Source of the DNA: Acanthosoma haemorrhoidale
Taxonomy: Eukaryota > Arthropoda > Insecta > Hemiptera > Acanthosomatidae
Assembly: GCA_930367205.1 (NCBI GenBank)
Contig: OV884009.1
Span: 37,519,841 to 37,583,840 of the forward strand
Direction: 5' to 3'
DNA: 64,000 nt
Shown here: positions 44,790-56,479 of the stretch, piece after piece
How positions within the stretch are numbered: position 1 is the first letter of the stretch
How the letters are laid out: each line of letters begins with the position of its first letter
The notes under the pieces: generated by a model
What the model was told of the DNA's origin: nothing
The model's database searches: none
What the model saw: only the letters and a program-made list of their open reading frames with translations
Made by a program: the position numbers and the translations under genes

Positions 44790-46879
44790 TAATGTTGTAC
44801 TCAACAGAATAAATGATGAAGTGATTTAACAAAAATGTGTGCTGACCCTATAGTCTATGGCCACTGGTTCCTAAAGGATTTATTTCAAAGTTGAAAATGT
44901 TATCTTCGAAAAGATACCATATTAATGATTTCTCCAGGCTGCAAAATCTAAGGTATGTTACTTATTAAACGCCATAAAACCTTCTTTTTTTAAAATATTT
45001 TAGCTCTCCACCATTGTTTAGAAGGAAATTTTCAGTGACTGTTGCAGATATTTTTGAACGATACTTTATTACTTATATTAATACTTTAGTAGACCACCTT
45101 AGTTACGGAAAATTAAAAAAAAAAAAAAAAGGCCTGGGTAAGCAAATATACTTCTCCCTATACTTTTTTTTTTAATCTTTGTATTTAATTTTTCAGTTCC
45201 TAACTTTGATTAGAAGAGAAATCGGATCTTAAATAATTTCTGAGCTTTGACATTGGACATTGCCAGTATTTATTTACCTTTACATTATACTTCCCGTGGT
45301 TTGTAGTCTGGATATAACTTTTTTGTGTTTGATCTGCAGACTTTACAATCGGTTTTTAGGAAAGGTAGAAATGTGATTTCCCACAGCTTTTTCTTCAATT
45401 TGTTCTCAGTCAATACCTGATTCCTCTTATTCTAATGATATTATTTTTATTGCTTTGTTCGATTCTCTCATGTCTCAACCATGTAATACGTATTTCGAAA
45501 TTCTCGGAGTCAAGCAAATATCGTTTGATAGTATTTCTTCAATTTCCCCTTTGCTTCGCTTTTATTCATTCTACAAAATATAATCGAGTTTTAAAATTTT
45601 GTTGAACAGAGTCGATAAAATAAAAATTAAAAGGTCGTGTCCCAATATTTGCCGGCCTATCGAGATCCTACTCCGTAAGGACCCAACAGACGTGCCCACT
45701 AGCCTTGGATAAAGGCGATCCACTTCGTGTGTCGAGACAACTATGTTGGAGTGCAGGTGAAAAAGTTAATCATGCAAATAGAAGTCGGCACGTGTAGAGG
45801 TCACAACAAGGCCGCTCTACTGTTGCTACGTGTCTCTCCTTTTCCTCGACGCGTCTTAGCCAATATTATACACAAGAATAGTTTAGAGTTTCGCAGGACC
45901 AAAATCCTGCCCGATTCACATGGACATCATAATGTTTCATAAACGATTCAAACGTTCAGTAACGACCATTACATGAAAAAATTGCATTAAATACCCCAAA
46001 ACCTGTTGTGCGCATTACAATCGAAGTTCATCATTGACCCGTTCATAATCATCACCCACTTTTTTGTATGCAACCTTTTTGTATTTAAATTTATCAAAGA
46101 TGATACATTAATTTGAACTCAATTGCATTTTTTGAAATATAAATAAACAAAAAAAAATAACATAGAAAGTCGATGACCAATACCTATTTAGGTAGCTTGC
46201 GGGTGCTAGAGTTTGTTCAGACATTAACATACAGATGGCTTGGTATTTTTTCTCAAAAATACTTCATTTCATCTATTAAACGATATTGATCATAAGTTAT
46301 GGTCTGTCGTATCTATACTATACGTTTAGTATATATTTTAATTAATATCGTCGTACACATGTGTTGGTATGTGTATGCAAGCAAGATCATTACTTTAAAT
46401 CCTTATAAGCTTTGTACTGTATGTTGATTTTAGCAATTTTCAGATTTCTACCGCACTACCTTTTCTTACAGACAAGTACCAAAACTAGTTTTTTAAACAC
46501 GTTTTAACGCCTAAAAGCTATCTGAGCACCTAATTTAGTAGTTCAACGACGATTAGGAAATGGAAGACATGCATAGGAGCTCATTAAATCATAGCTCCAT
46601 GTTTCATTATATGCCCCGTCATTCACCTTTCCCAACTCATTTGCCTATCGATCCGAGCTTCTCGATACGTCACTGTTTATCGCCGCATACCATCATAGAA
46701 AATACATTTACGACATTAACGCTCGTTAGCTTGCCTATTAATTCATTTATTATGGTTCGAACTCACTCCTTTCCTGCTCATTAATTCATTCAGATTCATC
46801 ACTGCTATTAAACGTCTTTAAACGAAGCCGCGTGGGGCACCTGGCAGTCTATTTGCTAAACCACCCTCTTCCCACGAGG

Positions 46880-46921
<42 letters not shown>

Positions 46922-47150
46922 CAGTGTTCCATTCGTTCATTATAGTACACTGAATCGGTTACATTTCCATGAAATTAAAAAAACTTAGTTTTTAAAAAAA
47001 AAAAAATCTATTGTCCCCTACTTAGGAAGACACGCAAATCAATTTATAACAAAGCTGTTTTCGAAAACTAATACGAAATTTTCCCCCCGGCCATTTTTTT
47101 TTTTTTTTTTTTTTTTCTACTGCAAAACAAAATCTCATCACGTATGATAT
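44790..47150. other. Unassigned DNA with poly-A/T runs
   Basis: A GC-richer patch at 45640-45930 holds a 71-residue plus-strand frame with no recognisable motif or splice sites. Poly-A lies at about 45116-45130, (TA)n at 46884-46919 and (T)n at about 47095-47116. Confidence 0.4.
46884..46919. repeat. (TA)n microsatellite
   Basis: About 18 AT units. Confidence 0.9.
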
Positions 47151-47164
47151 TTTGGAGGGTGACA

Positions 47165-47660
47165 TTTTATTGTGATAAAATTACAATCTGCCTTATTGGG
47201 CAATAAATAAGTAATTGTGTTCAAATTTCTCATGCCTGCCTCCACTGGCTCGTATCCGGTGACGCGGCTGACAAGGGAGCGTGGTGGACTTCCAAAGACA
47301 CCCCTCCCTCTTTCGTAAGCAAGGGGGGTGACAACCATATGGATTTAGGAGGTCTCTGGGCTGATTGTAAATACTGTATGAATGAGCGAGTGCCATATTT
47401 ACAATTCATGCAGTATTTACAAACAGCCCAGAGACCTCCCAAATCCGCTTGATTATCACCCCCCTCGCTCGCGAAAGAGGAAGCGGACTCTTGGGAAGTT
47501 CGTGGCGCTCCTCCATCAGCTGCGGCACCGGCTACGAGCCTGTGGAGGCTGACCAAGCTCGCGCACACTCAGCTCAGATTGGAGAAACGGGCCATTGCCA
47601 GGACTCACCCTGTCATATTTGTATAAGGTCACGAGGCCACTGCTGCCATTTCAATTATTA
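47165..47660. mobile_element. Fold-back array of Jockey 3'UTR segments
   Basis: Three segments of the copy A subfamily lie end to end: a terminal block in minus orientation (about 47165-47220), a GC-rich UTR block in plus orientation (about 47235-47395), and the same block again in minus orientation (about 47400-47660). The second and third form an imperfect palindrome with arms of about 150 bp and almost no spacer. All three frames on both strands across this interval are translations of the GC-rich UTR. Confidence 0.75.
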
Positions 47661-47669
47661 ATGTTTTTT

Positions 47670-50495
47670 GTTCCAATGACACAGCAGGTGATTATTTTTG
47701 GTTATTTAGATATTGCCCGAGATTGACTGATATCCTTAAAATATCTTTAAAAAATAGGGCGATATCATAACCATAATCATCATTTCTATATTGATCGTCA
47801 TAATCTAAATTGTATATTTTTAAATATATATATATACCTAAAAGTATAACCTCACCCTTCGGGCTAGGCAAAAAGATATTATAACGGGGGATTGCCCCTA
47901 ATATTCTATATGGTCTGTAATTTCTGAAGAAACGTCTCTGTATTTTTAATTAAAAATATCTTGAGTTGCGACGTCAGTGTTTAGGAGCCTAGAATGCCCA
48001 CCGCCATCTAATGTCGAATCATTCCAAGGTCATATCGCCGAAATTACTGTAATTACCGTTTTACCGGTAACCGTGATAACATCGCCGGAGCCTCTTTAAT
48101 TTCAGCAGACTGATCACCACAAGCCTGTGGTCGTAGCCACGATCATTTTGTGAACTCCAGCTAGTGTTATTAAGTCACTTGAGTTGAGGGGCTCCAGTAG
48201 TGCACAACTCCGAATCACACACCATAAGCCATTTAGTACCTTATTCAGTAATTAAGTCATTTAGATCTTTTTTGGAATTCTTGCATACTCAATGCTTTTT
48301 AGTTAATTTCCAAATAAGGAACCCATGTCACAATATTTTGCAAAAACAGCACCATAATCTTTGTTGATTTTTGTATTACAAAACAAATTTGATGTCTATC
48401 CAGTCTTTTCCACACGTTTTCGACTGTGCTACACTGTCATCTTCTTGCCCTGAAATGAATCCAACCATGATTAACAAGAAGTCTAAAAATATTTTAGAAA
48501 CAAATTTCATATAATGGTATGTCGGTAATGTTGGTGGATTAAAATATTAAAAATACGTTAAAACACAATAACGGTAAACATAGAAAAACAAAAATAGAAA
48601 CTGTTTCATTAATATGTTCCAAGCTGTTCTGATATGATTTATGTTGATTTAGCGAATAGGCGATTTTCAATGACAAGATGGTTTGACTAGTAGTTTTATG
48701 AAATATTGTTAGTCAAATATGGTCTGTAGTTATTATTCTGCAATTAACGATCGCCCAACAATAAAGACTTTATTAATAAAACAACTCATAATAATGTTAT
48801 AGTTTAGACTTTACAGAGGAGTAGTGACAGATGGTTAGTAAAATGGATAACAGATACGGACTAAAAGGTGAGAGGTTGAGGAGAGCGTCTATCAGCTGGT
48901 TGCAGTTTTTTTTGTGCCTTAAAGCAGCTATTCGGAAGGCTATAGGGCATGGAGTAGAGGTGGGCAGGATGCATCTCTTGCTATTAATTGTCTGGTATGA
49001 TAACTTATCTGAAATAATCTTTAGCTTCACTGTTTATAATTCCAAAAATTCCGAGGGCAACTTGTCGCCGGATCGACAAGTTATTTTCCAATACAAAACG
49101 CTGAAACCGTTCCACGTGTAAAGAAGGTTGATTTATGTAAGTATTCCATTTCATTTTAGTGCTAAACAGTCTCATTTTGAATTTTTTTATTAACGTTTAG
49201 GGCCTAACGGTCCTAACGTTTAAATTACCGAATGGCGCGATGGTATTCCAAAGGAATTATCGGCTATCGTTTGACAAATAGCAATGCATATACATCTGCA
49301 TGACATTCAAAGTTGACTCGTGGCCCGTCGGTGCAAGTCATTTGAAATTTAAATAAACCGCTTACACGTGTCACGAGCTAGATAGTTCCCCGTGGATGGA
49401 ATGTTTTGCGCGTTACGCAATTTCACCTTACGAGCTTCGGCTGATAATATTAAACACTGTTTACTCGACGAGGACGTGTCTCGTCGGGAAATTTGTTGTC
49501 AGCCAATAAAATCTGTTGAGAGATCATAGGTTCAACAGGTTGAGCCTCGTAAGCTGGACATTGGTTGGAAAATTTTTAATATCTTCCTGTATATATACTG
49601 TACTCTATACGATATACCAGGGGTACCCAACCAGTCTGTAACCATTTCACAACCATTCTAGAATTTCGTCGAACAGTGGCCACCACATATTTTTTCAAGG
49701 TCAATTTTTAGTTGGACATAGTCAATAATGTACAAAAATTATATGTAATTCCCAAAATATAATTTTATCATATAAAAATTGTCGTTTATATTCTTATGTA
49801 ATGAATGCTCAAAGTCAATGTGATCTTTTGCACGGCGTTTCATTGGTCATTGATTCATGATCAGTGATTCGAGATCTGTACTTTGATTTTTGAAAACATT
49901 GATTCACACAAGTATGTATGTGGAACTGAAAAACGATATTATCTTATACGATACTTTTTTTAAGGATGGAAATCCAGAATATCTCGTTTGATATATGAGA
50001 TTTTAGGACAGTGACGTTCTAAAAATCTAAATTTCAACCACTAGATTCTTCTGACCTTACTTGAACAAAATCTGCAATGTATGCAGCTATTTCGGTGACA
50101 TTTAGCAAGTACAGGGATTAATAGAAAAGGTGGCCATTCGCTCGGGTGATATTAAACTGTTGAAATCTCTTTTTAAACTGGTCATGAAGTAATTGAAGGT
50201 TGATAACCAATGATGAATAATTTTTTTTTTTTAAATACGCGTATTTCTCTCTAATTCTAATTAATTACTAAATACAAAAAAAACGTTGCATGACTTTTAA
50301 TTAAAAACTTAATGTTTTCATCTTGACCGTACAGTGCCGGGCATAAAGCTAGGGACCCTTGATATATACACTTCATATGTATACACACGTGTGATTTAAG
50401 CTATGTTGCAATCGTTGTGACAATTTAAAATTGGATTAGCTTTAAGCCGGGAAAAAATGGCTAATGCAAACCTAAACCCTATAACGGAATATTTT
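47670..50495. other. Unassigned DNA
   Basis: Ordinary AT-rich sequence. The overlapping frames at 48797-49121 on both strands are uncertain. A GC-richer stretch at 49200-49560 shows no motif. Confidence 0.4.
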
Positions 50496-50499
50496 CTTT

Positions 50500-50680
50500 G
50501 CGAAGGCGTATAACACCGATCGCGATTTTCTTGATAATAAAATGGCGTGAACAGTCCTTAAGGTTTTTAAAAACACTAAGTATTTAAACTGGTATTGTCA
50601 TACATCGCAATCAACTGAATTTGGAGAAACTCAATCAATGGGTAACACATTTTAGATTCAAATGTCAAAATTTCTTGCGA
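50500..50680 (+). repeat. Direct repeat pair at about 1.5-kb spacing, copy 1
   Basis: GTCATACATCGCAATCAACT, then GAATTTGGAGAAACTC (about 50597-50632), with upstream GATAATAAAATGGCGTGAAC, recurs at 52010-52195. Between the copies lies the 192-bp MITE. Confidence 0.65.
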
Positions 50681-50900
50681 TTTGCTCGTTGTGGCAAAAC
50701 ACCATTCACATGTGGTAGTTCACGCTGGAAAAAGTAATTTATTCAGGAAAAGCTTGACAGTTGCTTAATTTTTTTTTTACCATGATTGTGATAGGTAGTT
50801 TGGTCCATGCCTCTTGTGTCTATAATCATAAATACGTTGTATTCAAATGACGAAAGTAGATAATTTACAATGCGCTTGCTCACTAATGCCGGTTTCTCAC

Positions 50901-51092
50901 GGGGCGTGAATCACGAAAGTGAGTATTACTGATGCACTTAATTGATATAATATTGCTGATTGCATTTTGATCAAAGAAATTAATTACATTAAAATTGAAC
51001 CATTCACACGATTTCTCATTTCACATGAATTGTAAAGAAAAAAATAATTGTAAATTGAAATTAATAACACTCACTTTTGTGATTCACGCCCC
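50901..51092. mobile_element. 192-bp MITE with about 28-bp inverted ends
   Basis: The left end, GGGGCGTGAATCACGAAAGT, and the right end, ACTTTTGTGATTCACGCCCC, are inverted copies with one mismatch over 20 bases; the match continues for about eight more bases inward. The interior is AT-rich and non-coding. No clear target duplication was seen, so the superfamily is open. Confidence 0.8.
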
Positions 51093-51099
51093 ATGGTCA

Positions 51100-52000
51100 C
51101 ATGACATCATACATTCGCATAGATGTATACTTTGTATTTAGGTATGTATGTTTAAAGGTATTTAGTAAGAGTGGCCCTTTTACCATCTTTGAACTAGAGA
51201 GCGGTTGGTGTCCTCGAGAGATATTACCAGGTAATACGGCTCAGTTCGAGACTGAATACGCTTATAGATAAAATACAGAAAATGTTTATTGCTGTATTAT
51301 TCCTCGTGAGTTATATAATCGTAATCATAGTTCCAGGACTATGTGAGTACGCGTTAAACCATTAATAGGTATTGTAATAAGTAGGCTGGAGACGTTTCGA
51401 CGGTGCTGCAACCTGTACTGCTATTACTAGTAACGCGATTAGCAATAAATCTAATAAATATTTTTTAGGGTATGTCAACCATAAGGGTCATTAAATATTT
51501 CAGATTCCTGATTGGTAGCCATGAACATAAGCGCATTCATCACCATTTTGTAATAGGTCATTTAAAAAATGAACTAGTAACTTAAAGGCAAAGTGTATAT
51601 TTAAGCCAAATACATAAGTTCTCTAATATATTTATAAATCATTAAATGACATATAAAATTATATAAGTAGCAAGAATATCATTTTTATCAACAAAAAAAA
51701 ACTTCACTAAAATGTTGTTGCATCAATAATGAACTAAATTTATTTTTGGAAATAAACAGGTATAAGAGAAAAAAAATTCTAGAAAAGCGAAGCAACATTT
51801 GTGCGTATCATATAGGGAAAAAACAGTATTTTAACCGAAATGTCTTTATTTAATTTTATGCTAAAATATGCTGGTCAATAATTTTTTTTGTTTTAATAGC
51901 TAAAATAATCTATAAAAATTGTATTTTGGGCTGTCCGATCATTTCTAGAACATTAGCCAGTTTTCGTTTTAATCACTTGCAGCGTGTATATATATTTTTC
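51100..52000. other. AT-rich spacer
   Basis: Nothing recognised between the MITE and the second copy of the direct repeat. Confidence 0.45.
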
Positions 52001-52009
52001 GTATATTTT

Positions 52010-52195
52010 CTCCACGTTTATCGGTCATCAAAGCGTCATAAGATAATAAAATGACGTGAACAGTCCTGCGGGGTTTAAAAACACTAAATATTTAAACTGC
52101 TATTGTCATACATCGCAATCAACTAAATTTGGAGAAACTCAGTAATCAATCGGTAATACATTTTAGATTCAAACGTTAACAATTGCAGTCACCAA
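52010..52195 (+). repeat. Direct repeat pair, copy 2
   Basis: Counterpart of 50500-50680: GATAATAAAATGACGTGAAC, GTCATACATCGCAATCAACT and AAATTTGGAGAAACTC in the same order and spacing. Confidence 0.65.
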
Positions 52196-52894
52196 CATCG
52201 AGGAGGAAAATAGGAAAAGGACTGGAGTTAAAAAGCTTCTGATTTTTTATTTATTCGTTTTTGCCTTAGGTTTTTTATTAATATTTCGTGAATTAGAATT
52301 TCTGTTTATTTCGATGGACTTTTTACATAATCGATAGATACGATGTTAATTTCTGTTTAAACTAGATGCATGCATATTTGATGAGATTATTTTTATTATA
52401 TAAATATTGGAAATATATTGATTTGAAAAAAAAAAAAAAAATTTGACTTGGAGGAACTACTAATGATGGAAGTCATGCCTAGAAACAATTCTACGCTGTA
52501 ATAAGTTTTATAATACGACCCTTCTCAGAAATATGTTTAGATTTTACAATCTTTTGAAACAAGACAAAGAACCCTTGTACTGTCATTAAAATGGTTTATC
52601 TACTGCGGAGTTCCCCTCCAACTAAATCACTGTCAGACCTTGAGAAGCAACACAGCGCCAAACCCATAAATAAGTTGGGCTAATAGGCATTTTATATCTT
52701 CACCAGCGAAGATGACTTTGTATACAAATGTTTTAATTAACGTTGACCGGTGTCATTGTGGTGTAAGCGATTAATTTAAATATCATCCGACAGGAGATTA
52801 AAACCGCAAAATTATAATAAGTTATAATGTTAACTTAGCATTCTTGACGAAAAGTATACGATCATTTAATTTTTAATTGATTTCAAATTCAACA

Positions 52895-53190
52895 ACTTTA
52901 TTATGATAAAATTACAATTTTCCTGAATGGGTTATAAGTAATTGTGATAAATGATCTCATTCATACCAATTTACAATTTTCATTCACTCGTTCATTCATA
53001 CTATATATACAAAGAGCCCAGAAGCCCCCCAAGTCCACATGGTTGTCACCTCCATCGCGTGCGAAGGAGGAAGCGGAGTCTTTGGAAGTCCCCCACGCTC
53101 CTACGTCAGCCACGTCACTGGATAAGAGCCAGCGGAGGCTGACCAAGAGCGCGAGAGCCACAGACGCTCAGGAAATGATTAGAGAAACAG
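52895..53190 (-). mobile_element. Jockey-type 3'UTR, copy L
   Basis: Minus-strand 3'UTR of the copy A subfamily from the terminal block (TTTATTATGATAAAATTACA, 52897-52916) through the GC-rich part to about 53190, where it stops before the ORF2 end. Open frames on both strands are shadows of the UTR. Confidence 0.75.
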
Positions 53191-53192
53191 GC

Positions 53193-53285
53193 ATTTGTAT
53201 ACATAGTATATATGAGTGAGTGAATTGTAAATGTTTGACGAATGATATCATTGATCACAATTTTTAATTGCCCAATTGGGTAGAG
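53193..53285 (+). mobile_element. Jockey-type terminal block in opposite orientation
   Basis: Directly at the 5' limit of copy L, the sequence switches to the plus orientation and repeats the last 90 bases of the 3'UTR (GAGTGAGTGAATTGTAAATG, 53212-53231, then AATTGCCCAATTGGG). The two pieces therefore face each other. Confidence 0.6.
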
Positions 53286-53699
53286 TGTTTTTTTTATTTT
53301 AATTATATTATATGAAAAGATTTTCTTTAGAATAGCTTTTTTTTTCGTAGCTGGAAGTTTTTTCGGTAATAGTTTTTTAGATAGAAAATAATTTACAATG
53401 AAAGTAACAGTGTGACAAAACAAAGCTGACAACCTTTAACCTTTAACCTCTGCAGTCTAATTTTGTTGTACTAATCCTAATAAATTATTATATGCAATCA
53501 TGGAAAAAAGATTTTTATTTTATTTTAATTATGTTTTACAATACTAGTTTTTTTCCCACCCAGCTCTAAGGCATGGGTATGAGAACTCCTGGGCGGATTA
53601 GTATGTATTTTTTTTGTTTTTTGTTCCATATCCCTTTGTTACAAATTTATATATGTAAAACATATAGATTCTAGTCAGACTATATTTCCGGTTTCAATC

Positions 53700-53848
53700 A
53701 ATTTTATTAAGATAAAATTACAATCTGCCTTTTATTAGGCAATGAGTAATTGAGATAAATGTCATCATTCATACTATATTTACAATTCATCATTCACTCA
53801 CTCATTCATACAATATTTACAAACAGCCCAGAGGCCCCCCAAGTCCAC
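53700..53848 (-). mobile_element. Short Jockey 3'UTR fragment, copy M
   Basis: About 150 bp of the copy A-type 3' end, from the terminal block to CAGAGGCCCCCCAAGTCCAC (53829-53848), where it is cut off. A typical very short 5'-truncated insertion. Confidence 0.7.
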
Positions 53849-53859
53849 AATGATTCTAT

Positions 53860-54600
53860 AAACGAATCCATTACAATTGCTTCATTGTACTTTCTGTAGC
53901 TTGGCTACATTTTATACAAATTCTAATATACAAAATAGTGATCTGCATTGTACAAAAGTATAATGATCTACATTATACATTAATGGACCGAATATATTAT
54001 ATTAAAAGTGATGGGGCTCACCTTATTTATCATAAACTTATTCAAAACTTACTTGCATCAAACAATAAAAACTTCGACTAAATCTGAACCTAATTTTCCC
54101 CGACAGTCTGTTGCGAAAAGGTGGTGGGGTCATTGTGTTGAACGCTGGGTTTGTGAGGTGCTGCAACGATTAAAAAAACTTGTGTCTCCTGTGGATAAAC
54201 TCACCCACCAATTTTTACTAAAGATTTGTATGTATTTATTGTCTGAATGTTGGTATTAATGTGAACTGTACAAATTAAGTGTGTGGGATTGTGTACAAAG
54301 TGTTAATGAACACTTAAGTCACAATTATCAATGCTAGATAAGCAAATTGCAATTTTACAAATAAAGGGCTTTCTAATACCTAAATATCATCGTTATTGTA
54401 TTTTAAATTACTCTACTCGGTAGATTAGAATGTGTTACTTACACATCTAAACTTTCGAATCATGTATACAGAGAAACATAAATCAAAGTATAATCTTCCT
54501 CTTCGGACTCGGCCATAAAAAGCTAACCTAAATCCCATTAGCCCGTAGACTACCATTTTGAGACCGGTGAGACGAGGAGAGGGGGGGTGTAGTGGAATAG
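53860..54600. other. Unassigned DNA with one short 3'-end piece
   Basis: At about 54310-54365 TCAATGCTAGATAAGCAAAT, then TGCAATTTTACAAATAAAG, resembles the Jockey-type terminal block in plus orientation. The open frame at 54008-54259 has no recognisable motif. Confidence 0.4.
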
Positions 54601-54604
54601 GCAT

Positions 54605-54822
54605 TTATTGAACCGTGCTTTTAAGTAGCCGTAAAGTCCACCTTTGGGGAAAGCGCAGCCTCGGAGACACGCAGGCCTTGATCCATCGTAAAGAGACATT
54701 GTTTATTGCTCTTTTAAGTGCTTCCCTGAGCAGTGCACTTTTCCAACTCAGCCGACGGACGTGCAGGAAAGTGCATGTGCCTGGTTTATCCACATAGGGG
54801 ACCTCTTTTCGACGAGGAGGAA
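54605..54822 (-). CDS. Candidate terminal exon, protein not recognised
   Basis: On the minus strand a strong acceptor (a T-rich run then TTGCCCCCGCAG, ending at 54823) is followed by about 218 bp of GC-rich sequence with one frame open to TAA at 54605. AATAAA overlaps the stop, as could occur in a last exon with a very short 3'UTR. The 71-residue peptide is strongly basic (for example W-K-S-A-L-L-R-E-A-L-K-R-A and L-R-W-I-K-A-C-V) with no motif I recognise. The complementary strand is also open for 60 codons, which weakens the coding argument. It could be a non-coding exon or a GC-rich transposon piece. Confidence 0.3.
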
Positions 54823-54829
54823 CTGCGGG

Positions 54830-55335
54830 GGCAATAAAAAAAAAGTGTTAAACTCTATGTGACTAGCAAGGACTTGTGGCGTCCATATTACAAAAGTTAT
54901 TATTTAAATAAATACTCGCCAGTATCTCCATGATGTTATTTATTAATCATAAGGTTTTTTAAATGATCAAAACGGTCATCCTTTGTTACGAAAATAAAAA
55001 ATAAATAGTTAAATCACAAAAAATATGGCATCTACATTTGAAAAAAAAATAATAATTAATGAAATAAATAACAATTACAAATAATAAAACTTATATATAA
55101 CAAGGACTGATAGAGCTGGCCACATACGAATTAAGAGAGAGAAACATTATTTAAACTTTTTTTTAAGGAGTCAGTCCTATCAATAATCCTTTTATAACCG
55201 ACCTATTATTTATATAGATTACAAAATTATTAATTTTACTCCATTAATTAGATGAGTTATTGTATTATTAAATTAGACTAGTTATTATTAAATTTCCTAT
55301 TTAGTCAATTTTAATTATATGATAGTTCAGAATGA
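54830..55335. other. AT-rich spacer
   Basis: Nothing recognised. Confidence 0.45.
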
Positions 55336-55337
55336 TG

Positions 55338-55375
55338 TTATAGGCACCGAAAGCGCTTGTAACAGTATAAATAGA
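55338..55375 (+). repeat. Short dispersed repeat, copy 2 of 3 (partial)
   Basis: TTATAGGCACCGAAAGCGCT, then TGTAACAGTATAAATAG, corresponds to the core of 8665-8715 and 59128-59175. Confidence 0.4.
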
Positions 55376-55689
55376 CAGTGGTTAAACCAGCACAAGGTAC
55401 ATATTTAATTGTAACTAACAATTTTAAAGTACCAAACTGTACATAAAATATGTTAAGTAATAAAGCACCTTCTATTTTATTAAACATAAAATTAAAAACA
55501 AATAAAAAATAAGAATACCTAATTAATGATCTCAAATTAACCATGTATTTATCATGCGAATAATAGGAAGGTTACACAAGGGTTGTTAGACTGACTTCAC
55601 CTTATTGAACGACTAAACAAAATATTATCTCTTTATGAGAAATTGTTATTACAGTTATCTACGATTATTAATGATTAATATAATAGCCA

Positions 55690-55880
55690 AAGTTATAGGC
55701 AAGATGGGGACTTGAACCCAGGATCTCCCCATACCTATCCTACCCCCGCGACGGTAGATCCCCGACTAGACCTATCCCACAACGGTAGATCCCCCGACTA
55801 GACATTAGGGACGTCCCAGGTTCGGTTCCAGGAGGACCTTATCTTGCCAATAATTTTTCCTTGTACATTATTAATTATTA
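55690..55880. mobile_element. Two opposed tRNA-SINE halves with inner duplication
   Basis: A minus-strand B box (GAGATCCTGGGTTCAAGTCC, complement of about 55709-55728) and a plus-strand B box (CCCAGGTTCGGTTCCAGGAG, 55815-55834) point outwards from a shared centre. GGCAAGAT at 55698-55705 and ATCTTGCC at 55851-55858 mark mirrored edges. Between them a unit of about 32-36 bp containing GGTAGATCCCCGACTAGA is duplicated in tandem (55735-55770 and 55771-55802). The right side ends in an AATTATTATC-like tail. Confidence 0.65.
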
Positions 55881-56127
55881 TCTTCAGACGTAAAACACTA
55901 TTAGAGTGGATAACACGATTATATTGACATTGGTGAAGAATCTCTTGCAACTATAGTCCATAAAAGTCCCACCGTGGGATATAGATCATTAATTCGGACG
56001 TGGAATTCCTTAATCTGGTATTCTACTTGTAGTCTGTTGTATGAAATATTGGTAGGCAACATGGCTTTTACCCGTATACTTCGATCAGTCCACCTATCCT
56101 TAAAATGAGAATACATGTCCAACCTAC

Positions 56128-56230
56128 CAGACAGGTGGGACTGAGGTGCCGCTTGCGCCCCACCGGCCTCAGGGGTGCCTTGAGCTTTTTTCTCGCTATC
56201 GGCCTCACTCTCCCTAATATTATACAAACC
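56128..56230 (-). CDS. Candidate internal exon, protein not recognised
   Basis: On the minus strand, ACGTGTTTCAG precedes and GTAGGT follows a 103-bp GC- and CpG-rich segment open in the frame G-L-Y-N-I-R-E-S-E-A-D-S-E-K-K-A, ending with A-P-Q-S-H-L-S-G. Three alternative frames on the two strands are also open here, so openness alone means little. The splice sites and composition are the main support. The low-complexity A/G/E/Q-rich peptide gives no family. It could be a linker exon of a larger protein. Confidence 0.3.
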
Positions 56231-56479
56231 CTGAAACACGTCAACAAATCTCTAACTAAGCACTGTGAAGTAATAATAAAAGTTAAAATAATCGAAAAAT
56301 CGCCGTTGTGAAAGCGAAATAAAGAGAATAATTGTATATATACGAGCATCAAAAAGCCTGGTTGTCGGCATGAAGTTTTCAGTTCGGCTGACGGTTTCCA
56401 AAATGAGTTGAGAACTTCCTTTGAAAAGAAAAATGAATGCTTTCTTTGAAAATGTTTGCTGTTGTACAATCAAGCTGGA

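Noticed and set aside
46560..46784. A 74-codon plus-strand frame
   Set aside because: It lies in TTCATT/CAT-rich sequence with no motif, splice border or conservation evidence.
47230..47568. A 112-codon minus-strand frame
   Set aside because: It runs through the fold-back junction between two inverted 3'UTR blocks, so it is an accidental fusion of repeat sequence.
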